A model generated the notes under the pieces. The model worked only from the letters and a program-made list of their open reading frames with translations. It was not told where the DNA came from and ran no database searches. The position numbers and the translations under genes are program-made. This document shows positions 15,830 to 27,420 of a DNA stretch of 64,000 nucleotides, in pieces. Position 1 is the first letter of the stretch; each line of letters starts with the position of its first letter. The DNA comes from Ovis canadensis (Eukaryota; Chordata; Mammalia; Artiodactyla; Bovidae), in assembly GCF_042477335.2 (NCBI RefSeq), contig NC_091256.1, positions 27,370,501 through 27,434,500 on the forward strand, read 5' to 3'.

Positions 15830-15975
15830 TTTAAAAATTTATTTTTTATATTAAAGCATTCTTTATTTAGATTATTATATTCATTTCAGGTATAATATAG
15901 TGATTCAATATTTTATAAATTTATTCCATTTAAATTTATTACAAAATGTCAGCTATATTCCAAGAATTACCTCTA
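15830..15975 (-). mobile_element. L1 3' UTR fragment
   Basis: Diverged reverse copy of the L1 3' UTR block that includes an ATTTCAGGTATAATATAGTG stretch and TATTACAAAATGTCAGCTAT. Confidence 0.5.
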
Positions 15976-15998
15976 AAGAAATCACTAAAAAGTGTATT

Positions 15999-16908
15999 CA
16001 GTTCAGTTCAGTTCAGTCACTGAGTCGTGTCCGACTCTTTGCGACCCCATAAATTGCAGCACGCCAGGCCTTCCTGTCCATCACCAACTCCTGGAGTTCA
16101 CTCAGACTCATGCCCATTGAGTCAGTGATGCCATCCAGCCATCTCATCCTCTGTCGTCACCTTCTCCTCCTGCCCCCAATTCCTCCCAGCAGCAGAGTCT
16201 TTTCCAATGAGTCAACTCTTCACATGAGGTGGCCAAAGTACTGGAGTTTCAGCTTCAGCATCATTCCTTCCAAAGAACACCCAGGGCTGATCTCCTTCAG
16301 AATGGATTGGTTGGATCTCCTTGCAGTCCAAGGGACTCTCAAGAGTCTTCTCCAACACCACAGTTCAAATGCATCAATTCTTCGGTGATCAGCCTTCTTC
16401 ATAGTCCAACTCTCACATCCATGCATGACTACTGGAAAAACCATAGCCTTGACTAGATGGACCTTTGTTGGCAAAGTAATATCTCTGCTTTTGAATATGC
16501 TATCTAGGTTGGTCATAACTTTTCTTCCAAGGAGTAAACGTCTTTTAATTTCATGGCTGCAGTCACCATCTGCAGTGATTTTGGAGCCCCCCAAAATAAA
16601 GTGTGACACTATTTCCCCATCTATTTCCCATGAAGAGATGGGACCAGATGCCATGATCTTCGTTTTCTGAATGTTGAGCTTTAAGCCAACTTTTTTGCTC
16701 TCCTTTTTCACTTTCATCAAGAGTCTATTTAGTTCCTCTTCACTTTCTGCCATAAGGGTGATGTCATCTGCATATCTGAGGTTCTTGATATTTCTCCTGG
16801 CAATCTTGATTCCAGCTTGTGTTTCTTCCAGCCCAGAGTTTATCATGATGTACTCTGCATATAAGTTAAATAAGCAGGGTGACAATATACAGCCTTGATG
16901 TACTCCTT
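15999..16908 (-). mobile_element. BovB LINE, 0.9-kb 3' part
   Basis: GTTCA tail then 900 bp of BovB, ending just upstream of the QGC motif codons. It lies 208 bp from an inverted BovB of nearly the same extent (17117-18006). Confidence 0.93.
16220..16885 (-). pseudogene. BovB reverse transcriptase fragment, 221 codons
   Basis: C-terminal BovB RT piece beginning at the SPCLFNLYAEY segment. The catalytic YADD is intact at residues 38-41 and the SHEIKRRLLLGRKVMT and [20 protein letters not shown] segments follow. The endonuclease, the first aspartate motif and the usual C-terminal tail are missing, so it is a fossil fragment with a long open frame by chance of low decay. Confidence 0.9.
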
Positions 16909-17116
16909 AAGTCAATAGAGTGAATAAACTACAGTAGTTAAAAAAAAAAAAAGGAAAACAGTGGATAACTCAAGAAAGAACCCAATAGTAGGACAGAAGG
17001 ATAAGGAGACAGGATTGGGCAAGCAGGAAATAGTAAAACAGACCTCAACCCAACCATTTATATTAATTTTGTTTATAATTAATGATCTAAATATTCCAAG
17101 TGGTGGTGTCATCCCA

Positions 17117-18006
17117 TTGTTACCCTGCTTTTAACTTATATGCAGAGCACTTCATGTGAAATGCCTGGCTGGATGAAGCACAATCTGGAATCAAGATTGC
17201 CTAGACAAATATCAACAACCTCAAATATGCAGATGACAACCATCCTTATGACAGAAAGTGAAGAAGAACTAAAAAGCCTCTTGATGAGAGTGAAAGAGGA
17301 GAGTGAAAAAGTTGGCTTAAAACTCAATATTCAGAAAAGTAAGATCATGGCATCAAGTCCCATCACTTCATGGCAAATAGATGGGGAAACAATGGAAACA
17401 GTGACAGACTTTATTATGGGGGGGGCTCCAAAATCACTGCAGATGGTTCCTGCAGCCATGAAATTGAAGGACGCTTGCTCCTTGAAAGACAAATTATAAC
17501 AAATATAGATAGCATATTAAAAAGCAGAGACATTACTTAGCCAACAAAGGTCTGTCTAATTAAAGTTTTGCTCTTTTTAGTAGTCACGTATGGATGTAAA
17601 AGTTGGACTATAAAGAAAGCTGAGTGCCAAAGAATTGATGCCTTTAAACTGTGGTGTTGGAGAAGACTCTTGAGAGTCCCTTGGAATGCAAGGAGATTCA
17701 ACCTGTCAGTCCTGAAGAAATCAGTTCTGAATATTCATTGGAAGGACTGATGCTGAAGCTGAAACTTCAATACTTTGGCCACCTGATGTGAAGAGTTGGC
17801 TCACTTGAAAAGACCCAGATGATGGGAAAGACTGACAGCTGGAGGACAAATGAATGAAAGAAGATGAGATGGTTGTACGGCATCACTGATGCGATGGACA
17901 TGAGTTTCAGTAGTCTCCAGTATTTCGTGATGGACAGGGAATACTGGTGTGCTGCTGTCCATAGAGTCACAAAGATTAGGACATGACTGAGTGACTGAAG
18001 TGAACT
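17117..18006 (+). mobile_element. BovB LINE, 0.9-kb 3' part, older
   Basis: Starts at the codons for the region just after the QGC motif and runs to the 3' end. The frame is broken by indels, including a G-run near 17419 and a stop after the KLKDACSLKDKL segment. More diverged than the neighbouring inverted copy. Confidence 0.92.
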
Positions 18007-18234
18007 GAGCAACTAAGTACAGAACTCATATCCAGTAATTATAGAATATTTATTCTGTACCCATACTTCTCATCAGAATAGACTATATACACCAGTCTCA
18101 AGTATATAAATACTAGAAAGTATTTTCTCTGAAAATATTAATTTTAAAATAAAAATTAATTATTAAAGGCATTTAGAAATATACTATATATTTGGACATT
18201 TAAAAATCATTTGTAAATATTCATGGATCAAATG

Positions 18235-18455
18235 GGCTTATCAGGAGGTGCTGGTGATAAGGAACCCACTCGCCAATGCAGGAGAGGTAAGAGATCCAGG
18301 TTCAGTCCCCAGGTCGGGAAGATCCCCTGGAGGAGGGCATGGCATGCCACTCCAGTGTTATTGCCTAGAGAATCCCATGGACAGAGGAGTCTGTTGAGCT
18401 ACAGTCAATTGGGTTGCAAAGAGTCAGACATGAATGAAGCAACTTAGCATGCATG
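18235..18455 (+). mobile_element. Bov-tA2-type SINE with target-site duplication
   Basis: tRNA-like head, then the GGAGGAGGGCATGGCA...CCATGGACAGAGGAG body. CATGGATCAAATG (18222-18234) and CATGGACCAAAAATG (18456-18470) are the flanking duplications. Confidence 0.9.
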
Positions 18456-18470
18456 CATGGACCAAAAATG

Positions 18471-19129
18471 TAATCACAGAGATAATTATAAAATATTTTG
18501 AAATTAATTATATTAAAATCTCAATATATCTGCATTTGTGGAACTATAATAGTGATTAGAGAGAAACTTATAGAATAAATGATCACATATAAAAATGTAA
18601 AAATAAATAATCTCATAAAAATTAATGGAAGTTGAGTAATTTAAATCTGATGCAATTAGTAATAAGGAAATAGTAGTCATAAGAGCACAAAAAAAAAAAA
18701 GCACAACAGTAATAGGAGAAACAGCAAAAAAATAATAATAATAATTCTCAAATAGGCACATTAGCAAGACCAAGTAAGAGAGGAAACAAGTAAGAGTATA
18801 AATTACCTACATCAGAAATTGAAAATAGAATATAAATAATGATCTTTGCATAGACAATAAAAGGTAATTAAAGGGTTTCGTGCCCAACTCTATGCCAAGA
18901 AATGGAACAGTCTTGAAAAACCACAACTTGCCACACTTGTCACAGAATTTCCCTCTGCAAATTAAAGAAGCTCTCAAAGCCCCTATGCTTTCAGAGATGA
19001 CTTTGCTCAAATGTGTTTGGAAGAGTTGATAGCAACCCTATATGATATCTTTTATAAATCAGAAAAGAAGCAAACTTGCTGACTCATTTTGTGAAGGCAG
19101 AATAACACTGACATAGAAACATGAATATT
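18471..19129. other. No feature recognised
   Basis: AT-rich DNA with an A-run and (AAT)n near 18690-18745; no gene or named repeat seen. Confidence 0.4.
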
Positions 19130-19700
19130 ACAGCTTGCATTGCATCCCACAAAAGATATGTTGAAGTCCTAACTCTTGGTACCTTTGAAGGTGACCTAAT
19201 TTGGAATCAGGGTCTTTGTGGATGTAAACGCTGCTGCTGCTGCTCAGTCGCTTTAGTCATGTGAGACTCTGTGTGATCCCATAGTCGGCAGCCCACTAGG
19301 CTCCTCTGTCCCTGGGATTCCCCAGGCCAAGAAGACTGGAGTGGGTTGCCATTTCCTTCTCCAGTGCATGAAAGTGAAAAGTGAAAGTGAAGACGCTCAG
19401 TCGTGTCCGACTCTTAGCGACCCCATGGACTGCAGGCCATGAGGCTCCTCCTCCATTGGATTTTCTAGGCAAGAGTACTGGAGTGGGTTGCCATTGCATG
19501 TAAATAAATTAGTCTAAACTTATACCAATTAGGGTGGTCCTTAACCCATGGGACTTAGCTCCCTATAAGAAGAGAAGACACTGACTCATAAGGAGAGAAG
19601 ACTACATGACTAGGGAGGCAGAGATGGAAGACTAGTGGAGAGTCACAAACACTTGAGTTGGAAATGTCAATTGCTTCATTGTGAATATTAAATACCTATG
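19130..19700 (+). repeat. Ancient mammalian repeat (same family as 3535 and 35602), split by SINE
   Basis: Left part has a GTTGAAGTCCTAACTCTTGG stretch. The right part has CCCTATAAGAAGAGAAGACA. These are landmarks of the same old repeat seen elsewhere in reverse. The SINE at 19229-19497 divides it. Confidence 0.6.
19229..19497 (-). mobile_element. BovA2 SINE (two-unit form) with target-site duplication
   Basis: Reverse BovA2 with a CTG repeat at the tail and two related units joined by a GTGAAAAGTGAAAGTGAA linker. ATGTAAA is duplicated at 19222-19228 and 19498-19504. Confidence 0.9.
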
Positions 19701-19988
19701 GCGATGAAATGGCAAAGGCAGAGGAGAAGAGGATGGGAATATATGATACAGAATATCAATACTAAATATTCTCTGAAAATGGAGAGGTTCAAAAGATGCA
19801 AAGCTCGAGTGGTAGAAATAGATTAGTATAATTAGGGTGACAATAACTAGAATTTACTGAAAAGTTTACATATGCTTAACACTGTATAGGCAAGCAGAAA
19901 ATCATTAAGACATTCAATGAAACCTCTTTATATTGTACAAAATTAATAAATAATTAGGTAAAGAACTAATAAAACCAACAAACAGCTT

Positions 19989-20301
19989 TGAAAGTGAAAG
20001 TGAAAGTTTCTCAGTTGTGTCCAATTCTTTGCATCCCTATGGACTTTACATTTCATGGAATTCTCCAGACCAGAATACTGGAGTGGGTTGCCCTCTTTCC
20101 CTTCTCCAGGGGATCTTCCCAGCTCAGGGATCAAACCCAGGTTTCCCACATTGCAGATGGATTCTTTACTAGCTGAGCCATCAGGGAAGTCCAAGAATAC
20201 TGGAGTGGGTAGCATGTCCCTTCTCCAGCAGATCTTCCTGAGCCAGGAATTGAACTGGGGTCTCCTGCATTGCAGAAGAATTCTTTACCAACTGAGCTAT
20301 C
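19989..20301 (-). mobile_element. Bov-tA SINE, tandem form
   Basis: A reverse SINE (19989-20194) directly followed by a second tRNA-headed unit (20195-20301), the usual dimeric Bov-tA arrangement. Confidence 0.88.
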
Positions 20302-20563
20302 AAAATATATTTCATTTATGATTCCCCCCCCACCAAAGGCTTTAGATTGATTTTTAATATTTGAATACACTCAAAAAATCTTCACTTAATACATTCTTTT
20401 TGTCAAATACAGCTTTGGAAATATGATGGGTCCAAGGAACCACAATATTTCCAAAGCTGTATTTGATAAAAAGAATGCATTAATTGAGGTTTATTTGAGT
20501 GCATTCAAATATTAAAAGTCAATCTAAAGCTTTTTTGGAGGAATCATAAATGAAATATATTTT
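20302..20563. repeat. 262-bp near-perfect palindrome (inverted repeat)
   Basis: Left arm 20302-20424 and right arm 20445-20563 are about 90% reverse-complementary, including the AAAATATATTTCATTTATGA / TCATAAATGAAATATATTTT outer ends. The 20-base centre (GATGGGTCCAAGGAACCACA) itself partly folds. Differences are a C-run in the left arm and scattered transitions. I do not recognise the arm sequence as a known family; it could be a MITE or a fold-back duplication. Confidence 0.85.
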
Positions 20564-21519
20564 CATATTATTATAAGGTCATTTAACATTTTTTCCCAGT
20601 GTTATCATACACATAAAGCTGTAAACAGCACAACAGGATAAAAAGTATCCTGTATTTTAGTTTTTATAAATTCTACAGCAAGAGGCAGGAGAGTGGAAGA
20701 ATGTGTATAGTCGTAGTTACTTATATTTTTGAAGTCTTGTTTCTTCTTGAAAGTGATGCCAAAATATTATAAATTTCTCAAGAGGCCATTTTATAACAAG
20801 TAACTCTTGTATTTACCTATAAAAATCCAGTGTCAGATGTGTAATCTATTGTAGTGAAGATCGGAGAGACTAGATGTGCTGTCAGACAATATCTGTGGTG
20901 GTGAGGATAAATGGATAAAAGTCTCTTGGGATTTTTTTTCATCAGTTATTTCCAAGTTTTTCTTACTTGTATCTGACAGTGTTATAAATTCATTCATCCT
21001 GTTAAAGCTTTCGTGGAAAATAACTTGTTAAAACTACCACTCAACTTTGATAAGTAAGAGTACTTTTATTAACAATACTTTATAATAGCCTTTTATTTCA
21101 AAACATGATGCACTTTGTCAATTTTTAAATAGTAATGACTTTGTGGTCTTGGCTTTATGACTAATTCATCATATTCATTGAACGGTTATTACGTTTGGGA
21201 GGTATAGAGATGCCCACGATATTCTAAGCAATTGATCAAAACTTCTTTAAAGGGAAAGAAAAGACATTCTTTTGATGAAATGCAACGTTACAAAATATAC
21301 CCACCTTATGGTGACTGGCCTCTTTCGTTTTTCTTGTTCACTTCTCTGCTATAAATCTGCAAACAAATGGATAGGAGCAGCTTTTACTCTATATGGTTTT
21401 GAATTAGCTACATAATTCTTAAGTAGAAACATTACTCAAAGAACAATTCTTTTCCCTCCCTAAACATACCAAAATTTCTATTATAAGGTATGTGAAGTTT
21501 TACACTATTTTAAATCTTG
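20564..21519. other. No feature recognised
   Basis: AT-rich, apparently single-copy sequence lying downstream (on the minus strand) of the STEAP2 pseudogene. I cannot tell whether part of it derives from the parent mRNA's 3' UTR. Confidence 0.35.
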
Positions 21520-21711
21520 TGTGTGTGTGTGTTCAGTTGTTCAGTCATGTCTGACTCTTTTGCAACCCTAAGGACTGTAGCCAGGCAGGCTCCTCTGTCC
21601 AGGAGATTTTCCAGGCAAATCCAGAGTTGCCATTTCCTGCTTTAGAAGATCTTCACCACCCAGGGATCAAATCCACATCTGTGTCTCCTGCATTGGCAGA
21701 TGGATTCTTTA
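21520..21711 (-). mobile_element. BovA2 SINE
   Basis: Reverse SINE with a GTGTGTGTG tail, GGACTGTAGCC core and a partial tRNA-like head. Confidence 0.88.
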
Positions 21712-21749
21712 AAACTTCTATTTTATTAACTATACTAATCAAGTATTTT

Positions 21750-21961
21750 ACTGTGTGTGTTAATTGCTCAATGTGTCCAACTCTTTGTGACCCCATGGAC
21801 TATAGCCCTCAAGGCTCCTCTGTCCATGAAATTCTCCAGGCAAGAACACTGGAATAGGTTGACCTTTCCCACCCCAGGGGATCTTCCGGACCCAAGAATT
21901 GAACCCGGACCTCCCACATTGCAGGCAGATTCTTTACCATGTGAGCTACCAGGGAAGCATC
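21750..21961 (-). mobile_element. Bov-tA/BovA2 SINE
   Basis: Full-length reverse SINE ending in the tRNA-like head GAGCTACCAGGGAAGC, abutting the 3' end of the STEAP2 pseudogene. Confidence 0.9.
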
Positions 21962-22541
21962 AGATGAATATCAAGTACATCTCATGCCTGCTGATAAGCT
22001 ATGTTGAAAAAGAAGTATCTCTATAACCTTCTCACTGGTAAGCAGAGGCTGTAGGCAACATGAACCAAAGTAAAATAAAAGCTTAGTAATTCAAGCTGTT
22101 CTCTACACTGTAAGCAGGTCTCCAACCAAAGTGGAAAGCTTCTATATTGGTGACATAATAAAGCTGATAAACAGCTGCCAGGTCTCTGAGTAGACCAGAG
22201 ACCACAAAGTAATTGCACCTATGGGCAAAGTTTTATTCACAGTCTCATCAGAAATGTTGTAAAAGTCACTCTACCGGTTTCTAGCACATGGATGAATCAC
22301 ATTTAGGACCCAAGAATAAAGGAAGAAAAACATGGCCAGGCTTAAGGCTACCACCACTGATCCTCTCCAGAAGGTAAATAGTCACAGGGGTAGATTTGCA
22401 ATTGCTCTGATTTCAAATAAACAGGAACAAAATTCAACTGACTGGCAAGTTCAATAACCTTCTGTGGAGCTTGATTATTGTTGCTGCATATATAAACATG
22501 CCAGATAGCATCCTTAGATCTTAAAGGAAGGGCCCAAGCTG

Positions 22542-23186
22542 TTGCTCAGTTTCTAAATCATGTCCGAATCTTTACCACCTCACGGATTGCAGCATGCCAG
22601 TCTTCCCTGTCTTTCAGCATCTCCTGGAGTTTGCTCAAACTCATGTCCACTGAACCAGTGATGCTATCCAACTATCTCATCCTCTGTAGCCCCCTTCTCC
22701 TCTTGCCCTCAATCTTTCCCCGCATCAGGGTCTTTTCCAATCAATGTGTTGTCTCTTTTCATCAGGAGGCTAAATATTGCAGCTTAAGCATCAGTCCTTC
22801 CAATGAACATTCAGGGTTAATTTCCTTTAGGATTGACTGGTTTGATTTCCTTGCTGTCCAAGGGAATCTCAAGAGTCTTCTCCAGCACCACAGTTTGAAG
22901 CATCAATTCTTTGGCACTGAGCCTTCTTTATGGTCCAACTGTCATATCCATACACGACTACTTGAAAAATCACAGCTCTGACTAGATACACATTTTTGTA
23001 AATTGATGTCTCTGCTTTTTAATATTCTGTCTAGGTTTGTTATAGCTTGTCTTCCAAGGAGCAATCATTTTTTAATTTCAGGGCTGTAGACACTCTCCAC
23101 AGTGATTCTGGGGTCCAAGAAAATAAATTCTGTCACTGTTTCCATTGTTTCCCCTTCTATTTGCCACAAAGTGATAGGACCAGATG
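22542..23186 (-). mobile_element. BovB LINE inserted in the STEAP2 pseudogene
   Basis: About 645 bp of diverged BovB 3' region. A 9-bp duplication CCCAAGCTG flanks it (22533-22541 and 23187-23195) and the STEAP2 frame resumes exactly across it (...SAWA | then the SNN segment). Confidence 0.95.
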
Positions 23187-23565
23187 CCCAAGCTGAGACA
23201 ACATTAAATCCTTTCACAATCAAAGAGTCCAGGAATAATGAAGCCAAATATTCCACATTGGATGTTGGGTATTGGTGTATCCTCATGTTATTGCTCATAT
23301 CAATCAAAATTCACCCATAGCAGCTGTCTAGGTCCCACAGTAAGGTGTAATGTTCCTATATATAACAACAACATTCTATTTGATATGATTTGATTTGATC
23401 AACTTCTCTGTGAGTGGTATCTACTATATGAGGATAAAATTCAGCAGAAAATTTAGGACTGCTTCCTATGACTACATCATGATAGCCATATCTAATAAGT
23501 GAAATAGTCAGGGACTTAGCTAAATTTCTATTGCCAATTACACCTATAGTGGCCTTCCTTGCATC

Positions 23566-23684
23566 CTTTTTTTTCTTTTTTGCCATGCCCTGTGGCATGT
23601 GGGATCTTAGTTCCTTGACCAGGGATCAAACCAGTGTTTCCTGCATTGGAAGCATAGAGTCTCAACTGGACCACCAGCAAAGTC
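23566..23684 (-). mobile_element. tRNA-Glu SINE inserted in the STEAP2 pseudogene
   Basis: Reverse ruminant tRNA-derived SINE with a T-rich left end and GACCAGGGATCAAACC B-box region. A perfect 13-bp duplication CCTTCCTTGCATC lies at 23553-23565 and 23685-23697. Confidence 0.93.
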
Positions 23685-23804
23685 CCTTCCTTGCATCTTT
23701 GATACCATTTTTTCCCCTGATGCCAAAGAGTTTTTCTAAGGCTCTTGTGGTTTCCCATCAGTGTTTCATTCCTTAATACAGACTCCTCCAAGATCACCAG
23801 GGAT

Positions 23805-23915
23805 ATCTCCAGAATCTGGTTAAAACAAAGATTCTGTTTGAGTGAGTCTGCAGTGAGGCCAAAGAATCAGCATTTTTAATAAGGTGATGCCAATGCTGCT
23901 TGTATGCAGGCTCCT
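23805..23915 (+). mobile_element. MER5A-like hAT DNA transposon remnant
   Basis: The GATTCTGTTTGAGTGAGTCT...CAGCATTTTTAA...GGTGATGCCAATGCTGCTT order matches the non-autonomous hAT element MER5A. It lies just upstream of the STEAP2 pseudogene 5' end and so probably belongs to the pre-insertion DNA. Confidence 0.65.
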
Positions 23916-24210
23916 CTTTGAACAGCAAGGCCCTCTGTACCCTCTGACTTGCCCTTTTCTATCTATGATGCCCCTTGTCAGTTTCTCCCTTCTCTCTGAG
24001 TCACATCAGAAAATTAGATCATGGCATTTCAGAAGCTGTCCATGGCTGATGATCCCCCTCAGAGAATGTGAAAATGTAGAGACAGTAGTTTCGCTCAAGC
24101 AGTGTAAGGCAAAGTGTACATTTTCTGTGTAGTGATGAAGTAAAAACAAACTCGACAGCAGATGAAATGAGTATTTTATGGACATGCAATGGAAAAGAGA
24201 AATATTTAAG

Positions 24211-24424
24211 TATTAGTGGTTCAGTCATGTCTGACTCATTGCAACCCCATGGACTGTAGCCTGCTAGGCTCCTCTTACCATGGGATTTCCCAAGGATTCT
24301 TAGGCAAGGATACTGGAGTGAGTAGCCATCCCCTTCTCCAAGGGATCTTCTCAACCCAAGGACTGAATCCAGGTTTCCTGCATTGCAGGCAGATTCTTTA
24401 CTGTCTGAGCCCGCAGGGAAGCCC
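24211..24424 (-). mobile_element. Bov-tA/BovA2 SINE with target-site duplication
   Basis: Full reverse SINE. A perfect 13-bp duplication AGAAATATTTAAG lies at 24198-24210 and 24425-24437. Confidence 0.95.
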
Positions 24425-24437
24425 AGAAATATTTAAG

Positions 24438-24953
24438 GGAGAGAGATAAAATAAGAGAGAGAAGAAAACATTATTAAAGCAATGGGATGAAGCACAAAGG
24501 CAATTTCTGTGGCTGAAAAGCTTGACAAGCCATTCAAGAAATACCTGGGAAGTCCCATCCCTAGAAGTTTTGCTCTGTAACTGTGTTCTCCTCTCTTGCT
24601 GCTGTGGTCACCAGCTTTAGAAAACAATCCATTGTGAATATTTTTATATTTCTTTAAGGCCCAGGCTTTCTGACCCAAGAGCACTGGCAAGCTTGATTAA
24701 AGGATGATTGTTCAGAGGTTCTATGTTGTATATTGTTCCAAACAGACTATGGGGATTAGACTCATCTGACCTGGAGACGTTTGCTCAGATTCTAGGACAC
24801 TAAAAATCTAGGTACCTTCCTAATACTCTCCCCAGAAAACATTTATTTTATTTTGTTTTGCTTTTTTGCTACTCAAAGTGAAGGACTTTCTTTCAACCAG
24901 GGGAGGTTGGGCCCCATAGACTGTCTTCTACAAGTTCTAAATCACACAATATT
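24438..24953. other. No feature recognised
   Basis: Purine-rich at the left. An 85-codon minus-strand ORF (24690-24433) has no recognisable similarity; it may be chance. Confidence 0.35.
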
Positions 24954-24962
24954 AAGATTCTT

Positions 24963-25290
24963 ACAGATTTCCCTGGTGGCTCAGTGGTAAAGAATCCATA
25001 TGCCAACGCAGGAGACATGGGTTTGATCCCTGAGTTGGGAAAATCTTACCTGGCTCAGAACAACTAAGCCAGTGAACCATAACTGGTAAGTCTGTGATTA
25101 ACAGCCCAGAAGACACAACTGCTGAGACCACACACCTAGAGCCATGCTCCCCAACAAGAGAAGACATTGCAATGAGAAGCCCATGCACAGCAACTAGAGA
25201 GAAGACCCTGCTTGCTGAAAATAGAGAAAAACCCACCCAGCAAAGAAGACTCTGCACATCCAAAAATAAATATATAAAAATTTAAGGAAA
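24963..25290 (+). mobile_element. tRNA-Glu SINE (long type, CHR/SINE2 class)
   Basis: Full-length element with head TTTCCCTGGTGGCTCAGTGG, a GAACAACTAAGCCAGTG body and an A-rich AATAAATATAT tail. AAGATTCTT is duplicated at 24954-24962 and 25291-25299. Confidence 0.92.
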
Positions 25291-25299
25291 AAGATTCTT

Positions 25300-26033
25300 G
25301 AGCTGCAGGAACTAGCGAACATTTGGCTGACAGTGTACCCCTTCATCGGCATCAGGGCTCCAGGAAATAGCACTGAGATTCCCTATGCGAATTAAACTTT
25401 TCTAGACCAGGGATTAAATGGTTTCTGTCACCACACACTCATACAATTTCACACAAAAAGTTATCAACCATCTGCACAGAGAAGTTCTACCCCTGTTTCT
25501 CACTCTATAGTGCCTGTTTCACTGTTTCCTGGACTCTGACACTCCAGGTCCCATCACCTAGACTTTGCTTCACTCTTCTGACCCAGGTCCACTGTGACCC
25601 CCAGCATTAAGTGCCCTGTTCTTCACTATGACCAACACAATCCTGCGGTTATGAATATCAATTCTTTGCAGTCTGCTTCTAAACCCTGATTTTAGTCAAA
25701 TGTCCAAGACCTGAATGTGTTAGGTACATCTCTGAAAGACATATTCTCTAGTAACTTAGAAGCACTTGATCTCAGAAAATGCAAAGATTAGGTGAAATTC
25801 ATTTTAAGAACTGTTGAAGCTGCTCAAAACATATTTCAAGTATATTTGCTTTCATAAGACTAGTCAAACTCTAAATGGATTATATTTTACTTATTGCAAG
25901 TATTTATTCATAGTACAAGAATGACTGTAATGATTTCATTGAAATTATTTTAAGCTTATCTTATCATGCACATAATGTTCTGAAATGTGTATTTATATAC
26001 TACAGTAATAAAGAACACAATATAATATATACT
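25300..26033. other. No feature recognised
   Basis: Mixed-composition DNA (25300-25700 is GC-richer than the average here) with no ORF or repeat I can name. Confidence 0.4.
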
Positions 26034-26043
26034 AATACATATC

Positions 26044-26628
26044 TCCAAAATCACTGCAGATGGTAATTGCAGCCATGAAATTAAAAGACGCTTACTCCTT
26101 GCAAGGAAAGTTGTGACCAACCTAGATAACATATTCAAAACAGAGACATTACTTTGCCAACAAAGGTCCGTCTAGTCAAGGCTATGGTTTTTCCAGTGGT
26201 CATGTATGGATGTGAGAGTTGGACTGTGAAGAAAGCTGAGCACTGAAGAACTGATGCTTTCGAACTGTGGTGTTAGAGAAGACTCTTGAGAGTCCCTTTG
26301 ACTGCAAGGAGATCCAACCAGTCCATTCTGAAGGAGATCAGCCCTGGGATTTCTTTGGAAGGAATGATGCTAAAGCTGAAACTCCAGTACTTTGGCCACT
26401 TCATGTGAGGAGTTGACTCATTGGAAAAGACTCTGATGCTGAGAGAGATTGGGGGCAGGAGGAGAAGGGGACAACAGAGGATGAGATGGCTGGATGGCAT
26501 CACCAACTCGATGGGCATGAGTTTGGGTAACTTTGGGAGTTGGTGATGGACAGGGAGGCTTGGTGTGCTGCAGTTCATGGGGTCGCAAAGAGTCGGACAT
26601 GACTGAGTGACTGAACTTAATTGAACTG
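26044..26628 (+). mobile_element. BovB LINE, 585-bp 3' end with target-site duplication
   Basis: Covers the last 585 bp of BovB. A perfect 10-bp duplication AATACATATC lies at 26034-26043 and 26629-26638. The coding frame is closed by stops. Confidence 0.95.
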
Positions 26629-26638
26629 AATACATATC

Positions 26639-27420
26639 ACAGGGAATGCTATGCCTGTGAATAGGCTGATTATCCTATTCTTGTGACTGAGTTTGACTCC
26701 TAAAACACTCTATGATTAGTTATCTATTTCTCATTAAGTGAAAACAGAAGACTAAACTTGGATTTAAAATGGAAAATACAACCCACAGGCTGAAATTTTA
26801 TTATAACAGATGTAAGATGCCTTAGTTTAAATCAGTAATATGCCAACAAGGGTTTTAGGATAAAACCAGTAATGGAGTATAAACATGAATTGGATACAAA
26901 GGTAAAAGTGAAAAGAAGTACACAATTTGTGGAAAAGATAAACCTGAGAATGACTACAATCTTATATGATTTATATTACCATTAAATTTAATGACAAGTG
27001 ATACTCGCTGTGAAATGGATGAGCTAGAAAATTTGACTTTGCCTGAAATTCACTATGGGCAAAACCTGATATCTCATAATCTTCTCCAGATAAAGTTGTA
27101 TTTATTCAAGCTGTACCTTTTCTCTGAATTCAAATCCTTTTTGGCTGTACTAAGTATTCTTATATCTTTTTAGGTTGAATTAAGTCTTTTTAATTTTTCC
27201 AAAAATTCTTTTCAAGCATCAGGTATACCAAGGTATAGTAATTTTGTAATATATTTTAGTTAAAAATCTTTCTCTTTCACAGATAAAAGATTGGGTAATA
27301 TTAGAGTATTATATATTATGCATGTTCTATCTCCATTATTTAGCACAGTATTAGGGTTTTTCACACTGTTCTCAGAATAATTTCAAATCTTCAGAAACGA
27401 GAAATCAATAAAGACTCACC
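26639..27420. other. No feature recognised
   Basis: AT-rich DNA; nothing I can assign. Confidence 0.4.

Larger units (their letters stand above)
21962..23800 (-). pseudogene. STEAP2: STEAP2 metalloreductase processed pseudogene, with BovB and SINE insertions
   Basis: The parent STEAP2 is a membrane metalloreductase (about 490 residues) that uses NADPH, flavin and haem to reduce iron and copper. Minus-strand pieces in order: NGIKDARK and IGVIG (around 23710-23500), MRIHQYPTSNVEYLASLF, DSLIVKGFNVVSAWA (near 23300-23190), VYICSNN and VIELASQLNF (22490-22400), then PLWLETCLQCREQLELLSFY and VHVAYSLCLPVRR (22140-22030), stopping after an AYQQ segment at about 21985. The segments are colinear without introns, hence processed. 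The expected start codon (23772-23774) reads AAG, and multiple frameshifts and stops are present. The last third of the protein is missing. The Rossmann glycine motif is damaged. Confidence 0.93.

Noticed and set aside
24433-24690. 85-codon minus-strand ORF downstream of a SINE duplication
   Set aside because: It includes the SINE flank and I see no family; not enough to call a gene.
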